NCBI RefSeq assembly: GCF_000559025.1
Contig: NZ_JAAN01000015.1
Location: 1-64,000 of the forward strand
Direction of reading: 5' to 3'
Source: Luteimonas huabeiensis HB2
GTDB taxonomy: Bacteria; Pseudomonadota; Gammaproteobacteria; Xanthomonadales; Xanthomonadaceae
DNA length: 64,000 nt
Positions within the stretch are counted from its first letter, which is position 1. Each line of letters begins with the position of its first letter. Below are positions 48,141 through 58,766 of this stretch, piece by piece. Under the pieces are notes generated by a model. It was not told where the DNA came from. It did not search any database and was given only the letters and a program-made list of their open reading frames with translations. Position numbers and translations under genes: made by a program.

Positions 48141-50987
48141 GTGAGCGCAGACTCCAACCGCTACAAATCCACCATCCACCTGCCCGCCACGGATTTCCCG
48201 ATGCGCGGCGATTTGCCCAAGCGCGAGCCGGGGATCCTGGATCGCTGGGAGCGCGAGGGCCTGTACGCACGGCTGCGCGAGCACGCCCGCGGCCGCCCGC
48301 TGTTCGTGCTGCACGACGGCCCGCCCTACGCCAACGGCGCGATGCACCTGGGGCACGCGGTCAACAAGGTGCTCAAGGACATCATCGTCAAGTCCAAGCA
48401 CCTGGCCGGCTTCGACGCGCCCTACGTCCCGGGCTGGGACTGCCACGGCCTGCCGATCGAGATCGCCATCGAGAAGAAGTACGGCAAGGTCGGGACCAAG
48501 CTCGACGCGACCCAGTTCCGGCAGAAGTGCCGCGAGTACGCCACCGAGCAGATCGAGCTGCAGCGGCAGGGATTCAAGCGCCTGGGCGTGGTCGGCGACT
48601 GGGAGAACCCCTACAGGACGCTGGACTTCCGCTTCGAGGCCAACGAGATCCGCGCGCTGGCGCGCGTGGTGGAGAACGGCCACCTGACCCGAGGCGTCAA
48701 GCCGGTGCACTGGTGCTTCGACTGCGGCTCGGCGCTGGCCGAGGCCGAGATCGAGTACCAGGACAAGGTCTCGCCGGCGGTGGACATCGCCTACGCCGCG
48801 CGCGACGGCGCGGCGCTGGCGGCCCGGTTCGGGGCCGTGCTGCCCGAGGGCGTCGAGGTCGCGGTGCCGATCTGGACCACCACGCCGTGGACGATCCCCG
48901 CCTCGCTGGCGGTGTCGCTGGGCGCGGAACTGGACTACGCGCTGGTCGAAGGGCCGCCGCGCGACGGCCGGCGGCGCTGGCTGGTGCTGGCCTCGGCGCT
49001 GGCGGAAAAGGCTCTTCAGCGCTACGGCGTGGAGGCGGCGGTCGTGCACGGCCACGCCAGGGGCGCGGCGCTGGAAGGCCTGCTGCTGGCGCACCCGGCC
49101 TATGCCGAGCGCGACATCCCGCTGGTGCTGGGCGAGCACGTCTCCGACGACGACGGCACCGGCGCGGTCCACACCGCGCCCGGCCACGGCCAGGAGGACT
49201 ACCAGGTCTCGCGCCGCTACGGCCTGCTCGAGCGCTATTCGGCCGCGCAGATCAACCCGGTGGACGGGCGCGGCGTGTACCTGCCCTCGACGCCGCCCAT
49301 CGGCGACGCCGCGCTGGCCGGCATGCACATCTGGAAGGCCAACGACGCCATCGTCGAGGCCCTGCGCGGCAACGGCAGCCTGCTGGCCGCCGGCCGGATG
49401 GAACACAGCTACCCGCACTGCTGGCGCCACAAGACCCCGATCGCGTTCCGCGCCACGCCGCAGTGGTTCATCTCGATGGAGCAGGCCGGCCTGCGCGCGG
49501 ACGCGCTGCGCGCGATCGAGGACGTGAAGTGGTATCCCGAATGGGGACAGGCGCGCATTGCCGGCATGATCGCCGGCCGCCCGGACTGGACGATCTCGCG
49601 CCAGCGCACCTGGGGCGTGCCGATCGCGCTGTTCGTGCATCGCGAGACCGGCGAGCCGCACCCGCGCAGCGTCGAGCTGATGCGCCAGGTCGCCGACCGG
49701 GTGGAGCAGGGCGGGGTGGATGCCTGGTACGCGCTGGACCCGGTCGAACTGCTCGGCGATGAGGCCGCGCACTACGACAAGGTCGCCGACATCCTCGACG
49801 TCTGGTTCGATTCCGGCGTCACCCACGAGGCGGTGCTGCCCGACCGCGGCCTGCCCAAGCCGGCCGACCTGTACCTGGAGGGCAGCGACCAGCACCGCGG
49901 CTGGTTCCAGTCCTCGCTGCTGACCGGGGTGGCGATCGACGGTGCCGCGCCGTACCGGCAGTGCCTGACCCACGGATTCACCGTGGACGAGCACGGCCGC
50001 AAGATGTCCAAGTCGCTGGGCAACGGCATCGAGCCGCAGGACATCATGAAGACCCTGGGCGCGGACATCCTGCGCCTGTGGATCGCCAGCGCCGACTACA
50101 GCAACGAGATGTCGCTGTCGCAGGAGATCCTCAAGCGCAACGCCGATGCCTACCGGCGCATCCGCAACACCGCGCGCTTCCTGCTCGGCAACCTGCACGG
50201 CTTCGACCCGGCCGCGCACCTGCGCGATCTGGACGACATGGTCGCGCTGGACCGCTGGATCGTGCACCGCGCCTGGCAGGTGCAGGAGCAGATCAAGGCC
50301 GCCTACGAGCGCTACGACTTCGCCGAGATCGTGCAGGCGCTGCTGAACTTCTGCTCGGTGGACCTGGGCTCGCTGTACCTGGACGTGACCAAGGACCGCC
50401 TGTACACGATGCCCGAGGACTCGCGCGGCCGGCGCTCGGCGCAGAGCGCGATGTACCGCATCGCCGAAGGTTTCGTGCGCTGGATCGCGCCGGTGCTGAG
50501 CTTCACCGCCGACGAGCTGTGGAGCCATCTGCCGGGCGAGCGCGCGGACAACGTGCTGTTCGCCACCTGGTACGAGGGCTTGGCGCCGCTGCCGGCCGAC
50601 GCCTTGCTTTCGGAAGCCAACTTCGAGCGCCTGCTCGCGCTGCGCGAGCAGGTCGCCAAGGTGCTGGAGCCGATGCGCGCCAGCGGCGAGATCGGCGCCG
50701 CGCTGGAGGCCGAGATCGAGTTGCGCGCCGGCGTGGCCGACCAGATCCGCGCCGAGCCGTTCGTCGACGAGCTGCGCTTCTTCTTCATCAGCGGCGACGT
50801 GAGCGTGGTCGACGCCGACGAGCAGGCCGACGGCCTGCGCGTGGTCGCGCGGCGGACCGACAAGGCCAAGTGCGTGCGCTGCTGGCAGCACCGCGCCGAC
50901 GTGGGCGCGCACCCGGCGCATCCCGGGCTGTGCGGGCGCTGCGTGGACAACATCGAGGGCGACGGCGAGGACCGGCGCTGGTTCTGA
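48141..50987 (+). CDS. ileS: Isoleucyl-tRNA synthetase
   Basis: A 948-residue class I synthetase. The HIGH motif appears in [25 protein letters not shown] in [11 protein letters not shown], the CP1 editing domain in the middle ([11 protein letters not shown]), and the C-terminal zinc-binding pairs CVRCWQHR and CGRCVDN. The start is a GTG at 48141, 10 nt after ribF. It is followed by lspA after 105 nt, as is common. Confidence 0.97.
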   Translation: MSADSNRYKSTIHLPATDFPMRGDLPKREPGILDRWEREGLYARLREHARGRPLFVLHDGPPYANGAMHLGHAVNKVLKDIIVKSKHLAGFDAPYVPGWDCHGLPIEIAIEKKYGKVGTKLDATQFRQKCREYATEQIELQRQGFKRLGVVGDWENPYRTLDFRFEANEIRALARVVENGHLTRGVKPVHWCFDCGSALAEAEIEYQDKVSPAVDIAYAARDGAALAARFGAVLPEGVEVAVPIWTTTPWTIPASLAVSLGAELDYALVEGPPRDGRRRWLVLASALAEKALQRYGVEAAVVHGHARGAALEGLLLAHPAYAERDIPLVLGEHVSDDDGTGAVHTAPGHGQEDYQVSRRYGLLERYSAAQINPVDGRGVYLPSTPPIGDAALAGMHIWKANDAIVEALRGNGSLLAAGRMEHSYPHCWRHKTPIAFRATPQWFISMEQAGLRADALRAIEDVKWYPEWGQARIAGMIAGRPDWTISRQRTWGVPIALFVHRETGEPHPRSVELMRQVADRVEQGGVDAWYALDPVELLGDEAAHYDKVADILDVWFDSGVTHEAVLPDRGLPKPADLYLEGSDQHRGWFQSSLLTGVAIDGAAPYRQCLTHGFTVDEHGRKMSKSLGNGIEPQDIMKTLGADILRLWIASADYSNEMSLSQEILKRNADAYRRIRNTARFLLGNLHGFDPAAHLRDLDDMVALDRWIVHRAWQVQEQIKAAYERYDFAEIVQALLNFCSVDLGSLYLDVTKDRLYTMPEDSRGRRSAQSAMYRIAEGFVRWIAPVLSFTADELWSHLPGERADNVLFATWYEGLAPLPADALLSEANFERLLALREQVAKVLEPMRASGEIGAALEAEIELRAGVADQIRAEPFVDELRFFFISGDVSVVDADEQADGLRVVARRTDKAKCVRCWQHRADVGAHPAHPGLCGRCVDNIEGDGEDRRWF

Positions 50988-51092
50988 TGCCGCTTCGGCC
51001 GGCGCGCGCGCGGCCGGCCGATGGTCGAGAATAGGCCCCCTGCGCTTTCCGCCGTCGCCCGCGCCGGCGGCCCCACCACGGATCCACGACTG

Positions 51093-51587
51093 ATGACGCG
51101 CCCCAAGCCCAACGCCCTGATCTGGCTGCTGCTGTCCGCCCTGGTGATCGGCCTGGACCAGCTCACCAAGTGGTGGGTGCTCACCCACCTGCCCGAGTAC
51201 ACCGCGATCCCGGTGATCGACGGGTTCTGGAACTGGTACCGCACCTACAACACCGGCGCGGCGTTCAGCTTCCTCGCCGATGCCGGCGGCTGGCAGAAGT
51301 GGTTCTTCACCGTGCTCGCGTTCGGCATCAGCGGCCTGCTGGCGTTCTGGCTCTCGCGCACGCCGCGCGGCGACTGGAAGACCGCGCTGCCGTTCGCGCT
51401 GGTGGTGGGCGGCGCGCTCGGCAACGTGATCGACCGCCAGATCCACGGCCACGTGGTGGACTTCATCCAGTGGCACTGGCGCGACTACTACTGGCCGGCC
51501 TTCAACCTCGCCGACAGCGCCATCGTCGGCGGCGCGATCGGCATCGCGGTGTTCGGGCTGTTCCCGGGCCAAAAGAAGAAGGGGTAG
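51093..51587 (+). CDS. lspA: Prolipoprotein signal peptidase (signal peptidase II)
   Basis: A 164-residue aspartic protease of the inner membrane with four membrane helices. Conserved blocks: LDQLTKWW near the N-terminus, [20 protein letters not shown] with the first catalytic Asp, and FNLADSAI with the second. It cleaves lipoprotein signal peptides, including those of VirB7 and the other lipoproteins of this window. The ATG at 51093 was preferred over a start 72 nt upstream, which adds a non-homologous stretch. Confidence 0.96.
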   Translation: MTRPKPNALIWLLLSALVIGLDQLTKWWVLTHLPEYTAIPVIDGFWNWYRTYNTGAAFSFLADAGGWQKWFFTVLAFGISGLLAFWLSRTPRGDWKTALPFALVVGGALGNVIDRQIHGHVVDFIQWHWRDYYWPAFNLADSAIVGGAIGIAVFGLFPGQKKKG

Positions 51588-51640
51588 GGCCGCCGGCTCG
51601 GCGCCGCGCAGGGGCCCTGGCCAGCGCTGGCCGACCCCGG

Positions 51641-51874
51641 GCATGCCGTGGCCCGTTCCCTTCTCCCGCGTTGCGGGAGAAGGTGCCCCCAAGCATGTCG
51701 TGGCCCGTTTCCTTCTCCCGCTTGCGGGAGAAGGTGTCCCAGGCATGCCGTGGCCCGATCCCTTCTCCCGCGTTGCGGGAGAAGGTGCCCCGAAGGGGCG
51801 GATGAGGGCCGCTTTCTCGAGCGCTGCCGCTCGTCTCCCTCACCCCAACCCCTCTCCCGCAGGCGGGAGAGGGG
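51641..51874. repeat. REP-like array: three direct repeats and four hairpins
   Basis: Three units of 50-52 nt start with gcatgYcgtggcccg at 51641, 51693 and 51743. Each contains a perfect hairpin of ccttctcccgc and gcgggagaagg (centred about 51671, 51722, 51773). A fourth, related hairpin (cccctctcccgc / gcgggagagggg, 51849-51874) ends the array. Such palindromic repeats are typical of intergenic REP elements in Xanthomonadales. They fill the gap between lspA and ispH and may act as terminators or RNA stabilisers. Confidence 0.85.
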
Positions 51875-51952
51875 CGATCGTGCCGGGCCGGCGCCGGCAC
51901 CCGCCTCGCGCTTCAGGCTGGAGGGGCGCGGCTCCGTTAGAATTCGGGGTTC

Positions 51953-52903
51953 ATGGAGATCATTCTCGCCAATCCCCGCGGCTTCTGCGCCGGCGTCGAC
52001 CGCGCGATCGAGATCGTCAAGCGCGCGATCGAGACGCTGGGCGCGCCGATCTACGTCCGCCACGAGGTGGTCCACAACCGCTACGTGGTCGAGGACCTGC
52101 GCGCGCGCGGGGCGATCTTCGTCGAGGAACTCGACGAGGTGCCGGACGGCCAGACGGTGATCTTCAGCGCCCACGGGGTCTCGCAGGCGGTGCGCGCCGA
52201 GGCCGAGCGCCGCGGGCTGAAGGTGTTCGACGCGACCTGTCCGCTGGTCACCAAGGTGCACTTCGAGGTCGCCCGCCACTGCCGCGCCGGGCGCGATGTG
52301 GTGCTGATCGGCCACGCCGGCCACCCCGAGGTCGAAGGCACCATGGGCCAGTGGCGCAAGGAGGCCGGGGCGGGATCCATCTACCTGGTCGAGGACGAGG
52401 ACGATGTCGCCGCGCTCGAGGTCTCGCAGCCCGGCAATCTCGCCTACACCACCCAGACCACGCTGTCGGTGGACGACACCCGCAGCGTCATCGCCGCGCT
52501 GCGGGCGAAGTTCCCCGCCATCCAGGGCCCGAAGAACGACGACATCTGCTACGCCACCCAGAACCGCCAGGACGCCGTGCGCGACCTGGCGCGGCAGTGC
52601 GACCTGGTGCTGGTGGTGGGCTCGCCCAACAGCTCCAACTCCAACCGCCTGCGCGAGCTGGCCGAGCGCGACGGCGTCGAGGCCTACCTGATCGACGGCG
52701 CCGACGAGATCGACCCCGCCTGGGTCGCCGGCCGCAACCGCATCGGCGTCACCGCCGGCGCCTCGGCCCCGGACGTGCTGGTCGAGGGCGTGCTCACGCG
52801 GCTGCGGGAACTGGGCGCGCGCAGCGTGGGCGAACTGGAAGGCGAACCCGAGAGCATGGTGTTCGCCCTGCCCAAGGAGCTGCGCGTGCGCCTGGTCGAT
52901 TGA
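51953..52903 (+). CDS. ispH: 4-hydroxy-3-methylbut-2-enyl diphosphate reductase
   Basis: A 316-residue [4Fe-4S] enzyme, the last step of the MEP isoprenoid pathway, giving IPP and DMAPP. The three cluster Cys are in PRGFCAGV (residue 12), DATCPLV (about 96) and ICYATQNRQ (about 201); the catalytic Glu lies in [19 protein letters not shown] and [11 protein letters not shown] are conserved. It is followed by a tRNA gene. Confidence 0.97.
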   Translation: MEIILANPRGFCAGVDRAIEIVKRAIETLGAPIYVRHEVVHNRYVVEDLRARGAIFVEELDEVPDGQTVIFSAHGVSQAVRAEAERRGLKVFDATCPLVTKVHFEVARHCRAGRDVVLIGHAGHPEVEGTMGQWRKEAGAGSIYLVEDEDDVAALEVSQPGNLAYTTQTTLSVDDTRSVIAALRAKFPAIQGPKNDDICYATQNRQDAVRDLARQCDLVLVVGSPNSSNSNRLRELAERDGVEAYLIDGADEIDPAWVAGRNRIGVTAGASAPDVLVEGVLTRLRELGARSVGELEGEPESMVFALPKELRVRLVD

Positions 52904-52977
52904 CCCCGTCGCGGCCGAAACCTAGAATCGCATGCCCCGGCGCAAGCGTCGGGCGCCACGCACCGCGCGGCTGCAGT

Positions 52978-53053
52978 GCCGGAATAGCTCAGTTGGTAGA
53001 GCGGCGCATTCGTAATGCGTAGGTCGTAGGTTCGAATCCTATTTCCGGCACCA
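52978..53053 (+). tRNA. tRNA-Thr (anticodon CGT)
   Basis: A complete 76-nt cloverleaf with encoded CCA. Acceptor arms gccggaa / ttccggc, D-arm gctc-agttggta-gagc, anticodon stem gcgca / tgcgt with loop ttcgtaa (anticodon CGT, reading ACG), and T-loop ttcgaat. Intact tRNA genes are common integration targets, but no integrase is near. Confidence 0.97.
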
Positions 53054-53115
53054 TTCCGCTCCATCCGTCCGCCGGCGCGCGACAAGGCCGCCGCGATGCG
53101 TGCACACTCCGGCGC

Positions 53116-53859
53116 ATGGGCGCCTCCGACGACCTTCCCTCCGCTCCGCTGGCCCCGAGGCCGGACCTGGAGGCGTTGCGCGCGCGCTTCGCCGCCCGGG
53201 GCCGGGTGGTGGTGCCCGACCTGCTGGCGCCGGTGTTCGCCGCCGAGCTGCACGCCTGCCTGGCGGGCTGGCCGCGCTGGGCGCTGGTGACCCGGGTGCA
53301 GGGCCGGCACCGCGACTTCGATGCCGCGGCGATGGCGCGCATCCCGCCGCAGGATCGCACCGAGCTGGACGCGCTGATCGCCGCCGAAGCCCGGCAGGGC
53401 TTCCAGTACCTCTACGAACGCTACCCGCTCTACGACGTCGGCTTCCGGCCGGAACCGGGGCCGCCGGTGCTGGACCGGTTCCGCGCGCTGCTGCGCGAGG
53501 GGCCGCTGCTGGCGCTCGCGCGGCGGATCAGCGGCTGCGAGGACATCGCCTTCGGTGACGGCCAGGCCACGCGCTACCGCAAGGGCCACTTCCTGACCCT
53601 GCACGACGACGCCGAGCCGGCCAAGCGGCGGCGCGTGGCCTACGTGCTCGGCCTGACCCCGGACTGGGCGCCGGACTACGGCGGCCAGCTGCAGTTCCTG
53701 GGCGCCGACGGCGGGGTCGAGGAGGTGGTGGTGCCGCGCTTCAACACGCTGTCCCTGTTCCGGGTGCCGTGCCCGCACCTGGTGAGCGCGGTGGCGCCGT
53801 TCGTGGAGGCGCCGCGGCTGTCCATCACCGGCTGGCTGCGGGCCGCGGCGGATCCCTAG
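53116..53859 (+). CDS. 2-oxoglutarate/Fe(II)-dependent oxygenase (prolyl 4-hydroxylase-like)
   Basis: A 247-residue protein with a double-stranded beta-helix oxygenase domain: the HxD iron ligands in GHFLTLHDD, the third ligand His in VPCPHLVSAVAP and the 2-oxoglutarate-binding Arg in APRLSITGWLR. YGGQLQFLGADG is typical of the P4Hc domain. The stop codon TAG lies in the CTAG at the edge of the adjacent MITE-like element, so the C-terminus may have been set by its insertion. The substrate is unknown. Confidence 0.85.
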   Translation: MGASDDLPSAPLAPRPDLEALRARFAARGRVVVPDLLAPVFAAELHACLAGWPRWALVTRVQGRHRDFDAAAMARIPPQDRTELDALIAAEARQGFQYLYERYPLYDVGFRPEPGPPVLDRFRALLREGPLLALARRISGCEDIAFGDGQATRYRKGHFLTLHDDAEPAKRRRVAYVLGLTPDWAPDYGGQLQFLGADGGVEEVVVPRFNTLSLFRVPCPHLVSAVAPFVEAPRLSITGWLRAAADP

Positions 53860-54015
53860 GGAAGGTCTGAACAAGTCCATCCATGGACTTGTTCAGACGC
53901 CGCCAGTCCGGCGCACGTCCGGACTGGCTCACGCAGATCGATCGCTTACGCGATCGACTGCGGGCAAACCCTCCTGGTTTGCGGAACTTCTGAACTTTGT
54001 TCAGAAGTTCCCTAG
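53856..54015. mobile_element. 160-bp MITE-like element with CTAG ends
   Basis: Both ends carry inverted copies of ctagggaa-N2-tctgaacaa (53856 onward and its complement up to 54015), bounded by CTAG. Inside are successive hairpins: a 16-bp one at 53865-53898, ccagtccgg/ccggactgg at about 53903, cgatcgc/gcgatcg at about 53937, gcaaacc/ggtttgc at about 53964, and the gaacttctgaac/gttcagaagttc end. There is no coding capacity. The structure fits a non-autonomous element moved in trans by an IS transposase, whose family I cannot identify. Confidence 0.75.
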
Positions 54016-54111
54016 GCGCTGCGGCCGCCGTCATCGCGCGGCCATGCGCGCTTCACCGTTTCTACGCGGTATGCCGGGCACAGTGCGCGTCCCGACCCGA
54101 CCGCTTTCGTC

Positions 54112-54420
54112 ATGGATCCGAGCTCGATCGACATCTTCGTCACCCGCAACGTCGACGGCTACGTGGTGGCCCCGGCCGGCGCCCCGTTGCCCGCCGACGC
54201 GATGGAGGCCCTGGGCGGCGTGGTGCACGGCTGGACCCAGCAGATCGGCGAGGCCGGCGTGCTGCCCGGCTGGCGGGAGGTGCGCAACGACCTCGACGCC
54301 TGCGGCTACAGCATCCTCTCCGAGGAGGATTTCATGGCGCTGCTGCTGCCGCGCGCGCTGGCGCCGCCGCCGCGCCCGCTGGCGCTGGGCGCGGTCGGCG
54401 CGCTGGCCGCCGCGGCCTGA
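54112..54420 (+). CDS. Small protein of unknown function
   Basis: A 102-residue product: an N-terminal folded-looking part (IDIFVTRNVDGYVVAPAGAPLPADAMEALGG), a middle with conserved-looking acidic residues, and an Ala/Pro-rich end. No family recognised. It stands 95 nt upstream of radA on the same strand and just after the MITE-like element. Codon use is like that of its neighbours, which favours a real gene. Confidence 0.55.
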   Translation: MDPSSIDIFVTRNVDGYVVAPAGAPLPADAMEALGGVVHGWTQQIGEAGVLPGWREVRNDLDACGYSILSEEDFMALLLPRALAPPPRPLALGAVGALAAAA

Positions 54421-54514
54421 GCATCGCGCCGGCGGCGCCGGCGCCATCGCGGTCTCGTCGCACGCGACCGCGCCCCGTTACCCTGTGGTCCGGTTTTCCT
54501 GCGGATCCAGCGGC

Positions 54515-55927
54515 ATGTCCAGACCCTCCGGCGCGGCCAAGCCCGCGCGTGCGCGTACCGCCTACGTCTGCGCCGAGTGCGGCGCCGAACACGGCAAGTG
54601 GCAGGGCCAGTGCGCCGGCTGCGGCGCCTGGAATACGCTGTCGGAGTTCGTCGTCGAGCCGGCCGCCAAGACCGCCCAAGCCGCGCGCCGCGGCGGCTGG
54701 GCGGGGCGCGCGGACGCGCCGCGGGTCACTGCGCTCAAGGACGTGCGCCATACCGAGCAAGCGCGCGTCTCCACCGGCATCGGCGAACTCGACCGGGTGC
54801 TCGGCGGCGGCCTGGTCGAAGGCGCGGTGGTGCTGGTCGGCGGCGATCCCGGCATCGGCAAGTCCACGCTGCTGCTGCAGGCGGTGGCGCGGATGGCGAC
54901 GACGCTGCCGGCGCTGTACGTGACCGGCGAGGAATCGCTGGCGCAGGTCGCCGGCCGCGCGGCGCGGCTCGACCTGCCGCTGGACGGCCTGCAGGCGCTG
55001 GCCGAGACCGGGGTGGAGACCATCCTCGCGCACGTCGCCGGCATGGCCGCCGGCGCGCGCCCGCGGCTGATCGTGGCCGATTCGGTGCAGACGCTGTGGA
55101 CCGAGTCGCTGACCGCCGCCCCGGGTTCGGTCAGCCAGGTGCGCGAGAGCGCGGCGCGGCTGGTGCGTTACGCCAAGGAGACCGGCACCGCGGTGTTCCT
55201 GGTCGGCCACGTGACCAAGGAGGGCGGCATCGCCGGCCCGCGCGTGCTCGAGCACATGGTCGATGCGGTGCTGTACTTCGAGGGCGAGAGCGGCAGCCGC
55301 TTCCGCGTGCTGCGCGCGTTCAAGAACCGCTTCGGCGCGGTCAACGAGCTGGGCGTGTTCGCGATGGGCGACAAGGGCCTGAAGGAAGTGCCCAACCCGT
55401 CGGCGATCTTCCTTTCCGGCGGCAGCACCCGGCAGCCGGGCAGCTGCGTCATGGTCACCCGCGAGGGCACCCGGCCGCTGCTGGTGGAGGTGCAGGCGCT
55501 GGTGGACAGCTCGCCGCTGTCCAATCCGCGGCGGGTCGCGGTGGGGCTGGAGCAGAACCGGCTGGCGATGCTGCTGGCGGTGCTGCACCGGCACGGCGGG
55601 GTGGTGGTCGGCGACCAGGACGTGTTCGTCAACGTGGTCGGCGGCATCCGCGTGCAGGAGACCGCGGCCGACCTGCCGGTGTTGCTGGCGGTGCTGTCGA
55701 GCCTGCGCGACGCGCCGTTGCCGGAGAAGACCATCGCCTTCGGCGAGGTCGGCCTGTCCGGCGAGATCCGCCCGGTGCCCAACGGCGAGGAGCGCCTGCG
55801 CGAAGCCGCCACGCACGGCTTCAAGCGCGCCATCGTGCCGAGGGCCAACGCACCCAAGGCCGGTGCGCTGAAGGGCCTGGAGGTGATCGCGGTGGAGCGC
55901 CTGGCCGACGCGTTGGCGGCGGTGTAG
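54515..55927 (+). CDS. radA: DNA repair protein RadA
   Basis: A 470-residue RecA-like protein involved in branch migration. An N-terminal zinc finger (Cys 19, 22, 33, 36), Walker A GGDPGIGKST, the RadA-specific KNRFG motif and a C-terminal Lon-like domain (LSGEIRPVPNGEERLREAATHGFKRAIVP) are all present. The ATG at 54515 places the zinc finger near the N-terminus as in other RadA proteins. Confidence 0.96.
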   Translation: MSRPSGAAKPARARTAYVCAECGAEHGKWQGQCAGCGAWNTLSEFVVEPAAKTAQAARRGGWAGRADAPRVTALKDVRHTEQARVSTGIGELDRVLGGGLVEGAVVLVGGDPGIGKSTLLLQAVARMATTLPALYVTGEESLAQVAGRAARLDLPLDGLQALAETGVETILAHVAGMAAGARPRLIVADSVQTLWTESLTAAPGSVSQVRESAARLVRYAKETGTAVFLVGHVTKEGGIAGPRVLEHMVDAVLYFEGESGSRFRVLRAFKNRFGAVNELGVFAMGDKGLKEVPNPSAIFLSGGSTRQPGSCVMVTREGTRPLLVEVQALVDSSPLSNPRRVAVGLEQNRLAMLLAVLHRHGGVVVGDQDVFVNVVGGIRVQETAADLPVLLAVLSSLRDAPLPEKTIAFGEVGLSGEIRPVPNGEERLREAATHGFKRAIVPRANAPKAGALKGLEVIAVERLADALAAV

Positions 55928-55951
55928 CGGCGCGGCGCCCCAGGGCCGCCC

Positions 55952-57103
55952 TCAGCGCGCGGCGCCGTGGCGCGAGACCGGCCGCAGGTCGGGCAGGGCG
56001 CCGTCGGCGTCCGCGGCGGCGGCGATGCAGGCGTCGGCGCGGGCGATGTCGATGCCCTCGGCCGCGTACCAGTCGTCGTTGTAGTAGCTGTGCGCGTAGC
56101 GTTCGCCGCCGTCGCACAGGATGGTGACGATCGAGCCGGTCTCGCCGCGCGCGCGCATGGCCTGGGCCGCGTGCAGCACGCCGACGAAGTTGGTGCCGGT
56201 GGAGCCGCCCACGCGGCGGCCGAGGCGGCGGTTGACGTAGCGCATCGCGGCCAGCGCGAGCGCGTCTGGCACCTTGACCATCGCGTCCACGCAGGCCGGC
56301 ACGAAGCTGGGCTCGGCGGTCGGGCGGCCGATGCCCTCGATGCGCGAGGCCGGCGCCGGCGCGGTCGGCGCCGGCTCGCCGCGGGCGAGGGCGGCGTAGT
56401 GGCCGTGGAAGGCCGAGTGTTCCGGGTCGGCGCACAGCACGCAGGTCGCCAGGCCGCGGTAGCGCGCGTAGCGGCCGATGGTCGCGCTGGTGCCGCCGGT
56501 GCCGGCGCTGCACACCAGCCACGTCGGGACCGGGTGCGGTTCCTGCTCCATCTGCCGGAAGATCGATTCGGCGATGTTGTTGTTGGCGCGCCAGTCGGTG
56601 GCGCGCTCGGCGTAGGTGAACTGGTCCATGAAATGGCCGCCGCAGTCGCGCGCGACCTCGGCGGAGGCCGCGGCGATGCCGCAGGCGTCGCGGACCAGGT
56701 GGCAGCGGCCGCCGTGGAACTCGATCGCGGCGATCTTCTCCGGCGAGGTCGAGGCCGGCATCACCGCCACGAACGGCAGCCCGAGCAGGCGCGCGAAATA
56801 GGCCTCGGACACCGCGGTGGAGCCGCTGGAAGCCTCGACCACGGTGCTGCCGGCGTGCAGCCAGCCGTTGGCCAGCGCGTACAGGAACAGCGAGCGCGCC
56901 AGCCGGTGCTTGAGGCTGCCGGTCGGGTGGCTGGATTCGTCCTTGAAGTAGACGTCGATGCCGGGGAAGCCGGGCAGCGACAGCGGGATCAGATGGGTGT
57001 CGGCCGAGCGGTTGAAGTCGGCCTCGATGCGGCGGATCGCCGCGGCGGTCCAGCGCAGATGGTCTTGGCAGGCCAGGCGGCTGGCCTCGTCGGAGAACGG
57101 CAT
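55952..57103 (-). CDS. PLP-dependent cysteine synthase family protein
   Basis: A 383-residue fold-type II PLP enzyme. The Schiff-base Lys is in [11 protein letters not shown], the PLP phosphate-binding loops are [11 protein letters not shown] and [10 protein letters not shown], and [11 protein letters not shown] follows. Length and motif form resemble L-cysteine desulfhydrase Cds1-type proteins more than CysK/CysM (about 310 residues). It lies 72 nt downstream of the efflux pump gene on the same strand and could be read through from that operon. Confidence 0.85.
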   Translation of the reverse strand: MPFSDEASRLACQDHLRWTAAAIRRIEADFNRSADTHLIPLSLPGFPGIDVYFKDESSHPTGSLKHRLARSLFLYALANGWLHAGSTVVEASSGSTAVSEAYFARLLGLPFVAVMPASTSPEKIAAIEFHGGRCHLVRDACGIAAASAEVARDCGGHFMDQFTYAERATDWRANNNIAESIFRQMEQEPHPVPTWLVCSAGTGGTSATIGRYARYRGLATCVLCADPEHSAFHGHYAALARGEPAPTAPAPASRIEGIGRPTAEPSFVPACVDAMVKVPDALALAAMRYVNRRLGRRVGGSTGTNFVGVLHAAQAMRARGETGSIVTILCDGGERYAHSYYNDDWYAAEGIDIARADACIAAAADADGALPDLRPVSRHGAAR

Positions 57104-57175
57104 GGCAGGGCCTCGCGCGGCGTGCGGGCCGCGGGGCGCCTATCTTCGCTCATCGGCGTGCGTGCGGCGACCGCC

Positions 57176-58741
57176 TCAGTGCCCGCCCGCCGCGGCGCCG
57201 CCGGCCTTGGCCGAGAACGGCGGCCTGGCCATCCAGACGATCGCGATGACCAGCAGGAACAGGATGCCCAGCAGGTGGAAGATCTCGTTGAAGCCGACCT
57301 GGGTGGCCTGCTGCGCGATCGTCTGTTCGAGCACGGCCGCGCCGCGCTGCAGGTCGCCGCCGCCCAGCGCCGCGACGGTCTGGCGGATCGCCGGATCGTG
57401 CGCGGCGATGTGCTCGGTCAGCTGCGCGTGGTGCACGGTGCTGCGCGTGTTCCACGCCCAGGTGGTCAGCGAGGCGGCGAAGCTGCCGCCGAGCGTGCGC
57501 ACGAAGGTGGCCAGGCCGGAGCCGGCGGCGATCTCGTGCGGTTCCAGGTCGGACAGCAGGATGGTCAGCACCGGCATGAAGAACAGCGCCACGCCCAGGC
57601 CCTGCCAGAGCTGCACCGTGGCCACGTGGGCGAAATCGACCTCGAGGTTGAACCCGGAGCGCACGAAGCTGGTGAACGCCATCACCATGAAGGCGAAGCT
57701 GGCTAGGATGCGCAGGTCGAAGCGCGCCGCGTACTTGCCCACCAGCGGCGTGAGCAGCACCGGCAGGATCCCGATCGGCGCGGTGGCGAAGCCGGCCCAG
57801 ATCGGCGTGTAGCCCAGGTTGCGCTGCAGCCACAGCGGCACCAGCAGGCCCACGGCGAAGAACGCCGAGTAGCCGAGCACCATCGCCGCGGTGCCGAAGG
57901 CGAAGTTGCGGTGGCGGAACAGCCGCAGGTCGACGATCGGGTCCTGCTCGGTCAGCTCCCAGATCAGGAACACCGCCAGGCCGAGCGCGGCGACGATCGC
58001 CAGCACCACGATCTTGGTGCTGGCGAACCAGTCCTCGTCGTTGCCGAGGTCGAGCAGCGTCTGCAGCGCGCCCACGCCGATCACCAGGGTGATCAGGCCC
58101 ACGTAATCCATCTTCGGCCGCTGCAGCGTCTCCGGCCGGCCGCGCAGCTGGCTGGCGACCACCGCGCAGGCGAACAGGCCCAGCGGCACGTTGATGAAGA
58201 AGATCCATTCCCAGCTGTAGTTGTCGGTGATCCAGCCGCCGAGGATCGGCCCGCAGATCGGCGCCACCACGGTCACCATCGCCAGCAGCGCGATGGCCTG
58301 GCCGCGCTTGTGCGGCGGGTAGATCGAGATCAGCAGCGCCTGGGTGACCGGGTACATCGGCCCGGCGACGAAGCCCTGCAGCGCGCGCGCGGCCACCAGC
58401 AGGCCCATGCTCGCGGCCAGCCCGCACAGCAGCGAGGCGACCACGAAGGCGAAGGTCGCCCACACAAACAGCCGGCGCTCGCCGAAGCGGCGGGTCAGGA
58501 AGCCGGTCAGCGGCAGCGCGATGGCGTTGCTGACCGCGAACGAGGTGATGACCCAGGTGGCCTGGTTGGCGCTGGCGCCGAGGTTGCCGGCGATGGTCGG
58601 CAACGACACGTTGGCGATGGTGATGTCCAGCACCTGCATGAACGACGCCAGCGCCAGGCCGAAGGTCGTCAGCGCCAGGCGCGGCGGGCGGAATGCGGTG
58701 GGCGCGGCCGGGGCCGCGGCGGCGGGGGCGCTGCTGGACAT
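57176..58741 (-). CDS. DHA2-family drug:proton antiporter (EmrB/QacA type)
   Basis: A 521-residue inner-membrane pump with 14 predicted helices. The DHA2 signatures are visible: FMQVLDITIANVSLPTIAGNLGAS (motif D1), GFLTRRFGERRLFVWATFAF (motif A), ARALQGFVAGPMYP and GPILGGWITDNYSWEWIFFINVPLG (motif C region). With the HlyD/EmrA adaptor and outer-membrane factor upstream it would form a tripartite multidrug efflux system. It is preceded by the adaptor gene with a 25-nt gap. Confidence 0.94.
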   Translation of the reverse strand: MSSSAPAAAAPAAPTAFRPPRLALTTFGLALASFMQVLDITIANVSLPTIAGNLGASANQATWVITSFAVSNAIALPLTGFLTRRFGERRLFVWATFAFVVASLLCGLAASMGLLVAARALQGFVAGPMYPVTQALLISIYPPHKRGQAIALLAMVTVVAPICGPILGGWITDNYSWEWIFFINVPLGLFACAVVASQLRGRPETLQRPKMDYVGLITLVIGVGALQTLLDLGNDEDWFASTKIVVLAIVAALGLAVFLIWELTEQDPIVDLRLFRHRNFAFGTAAMVLGYSAFFAVGLLVPLWLQRNLGYTPIWAGFATAPIGILPVLLTPLVGKYAARFDLRILASFAFMVMAFTSFVRSGFNLEVDFAHVATVQLWQGLGVALFFMPVLTILLSDLEPHEIAAGSGLATFVRTLGGSFAASLTTWAWNTRSTVHHAQLTEHIAAHDPAIRQTVAALGGGDLQRGAAVLEQTIAQQATQVGFNEIFHLLGILFLLVIAIVWMARPPFSAKAGGAAAGGH

Positions 58742-58766
58742 CGGGGGGCCTCCCGGGCGGCTGCGG

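Noticed and set aside
47145..51746. 1533-codon minus-strand frame
   Set aside because: Runs antisense to ribF, ileS and lspA; a giant unknown protein is much less likely than three recognised genes.
51641..51874. CRISPR array
   Set aside because: Only three units, repeats longer than the non-repeated part, perfect hairpins and no cas genes; fits REP elements.
52978..54015. tRNA-Thr plus nearby repeat as a genomic-island attachment site
   Set aside because: No integrase, no duplicated tRNA 3' end and only housekeeping genes around.
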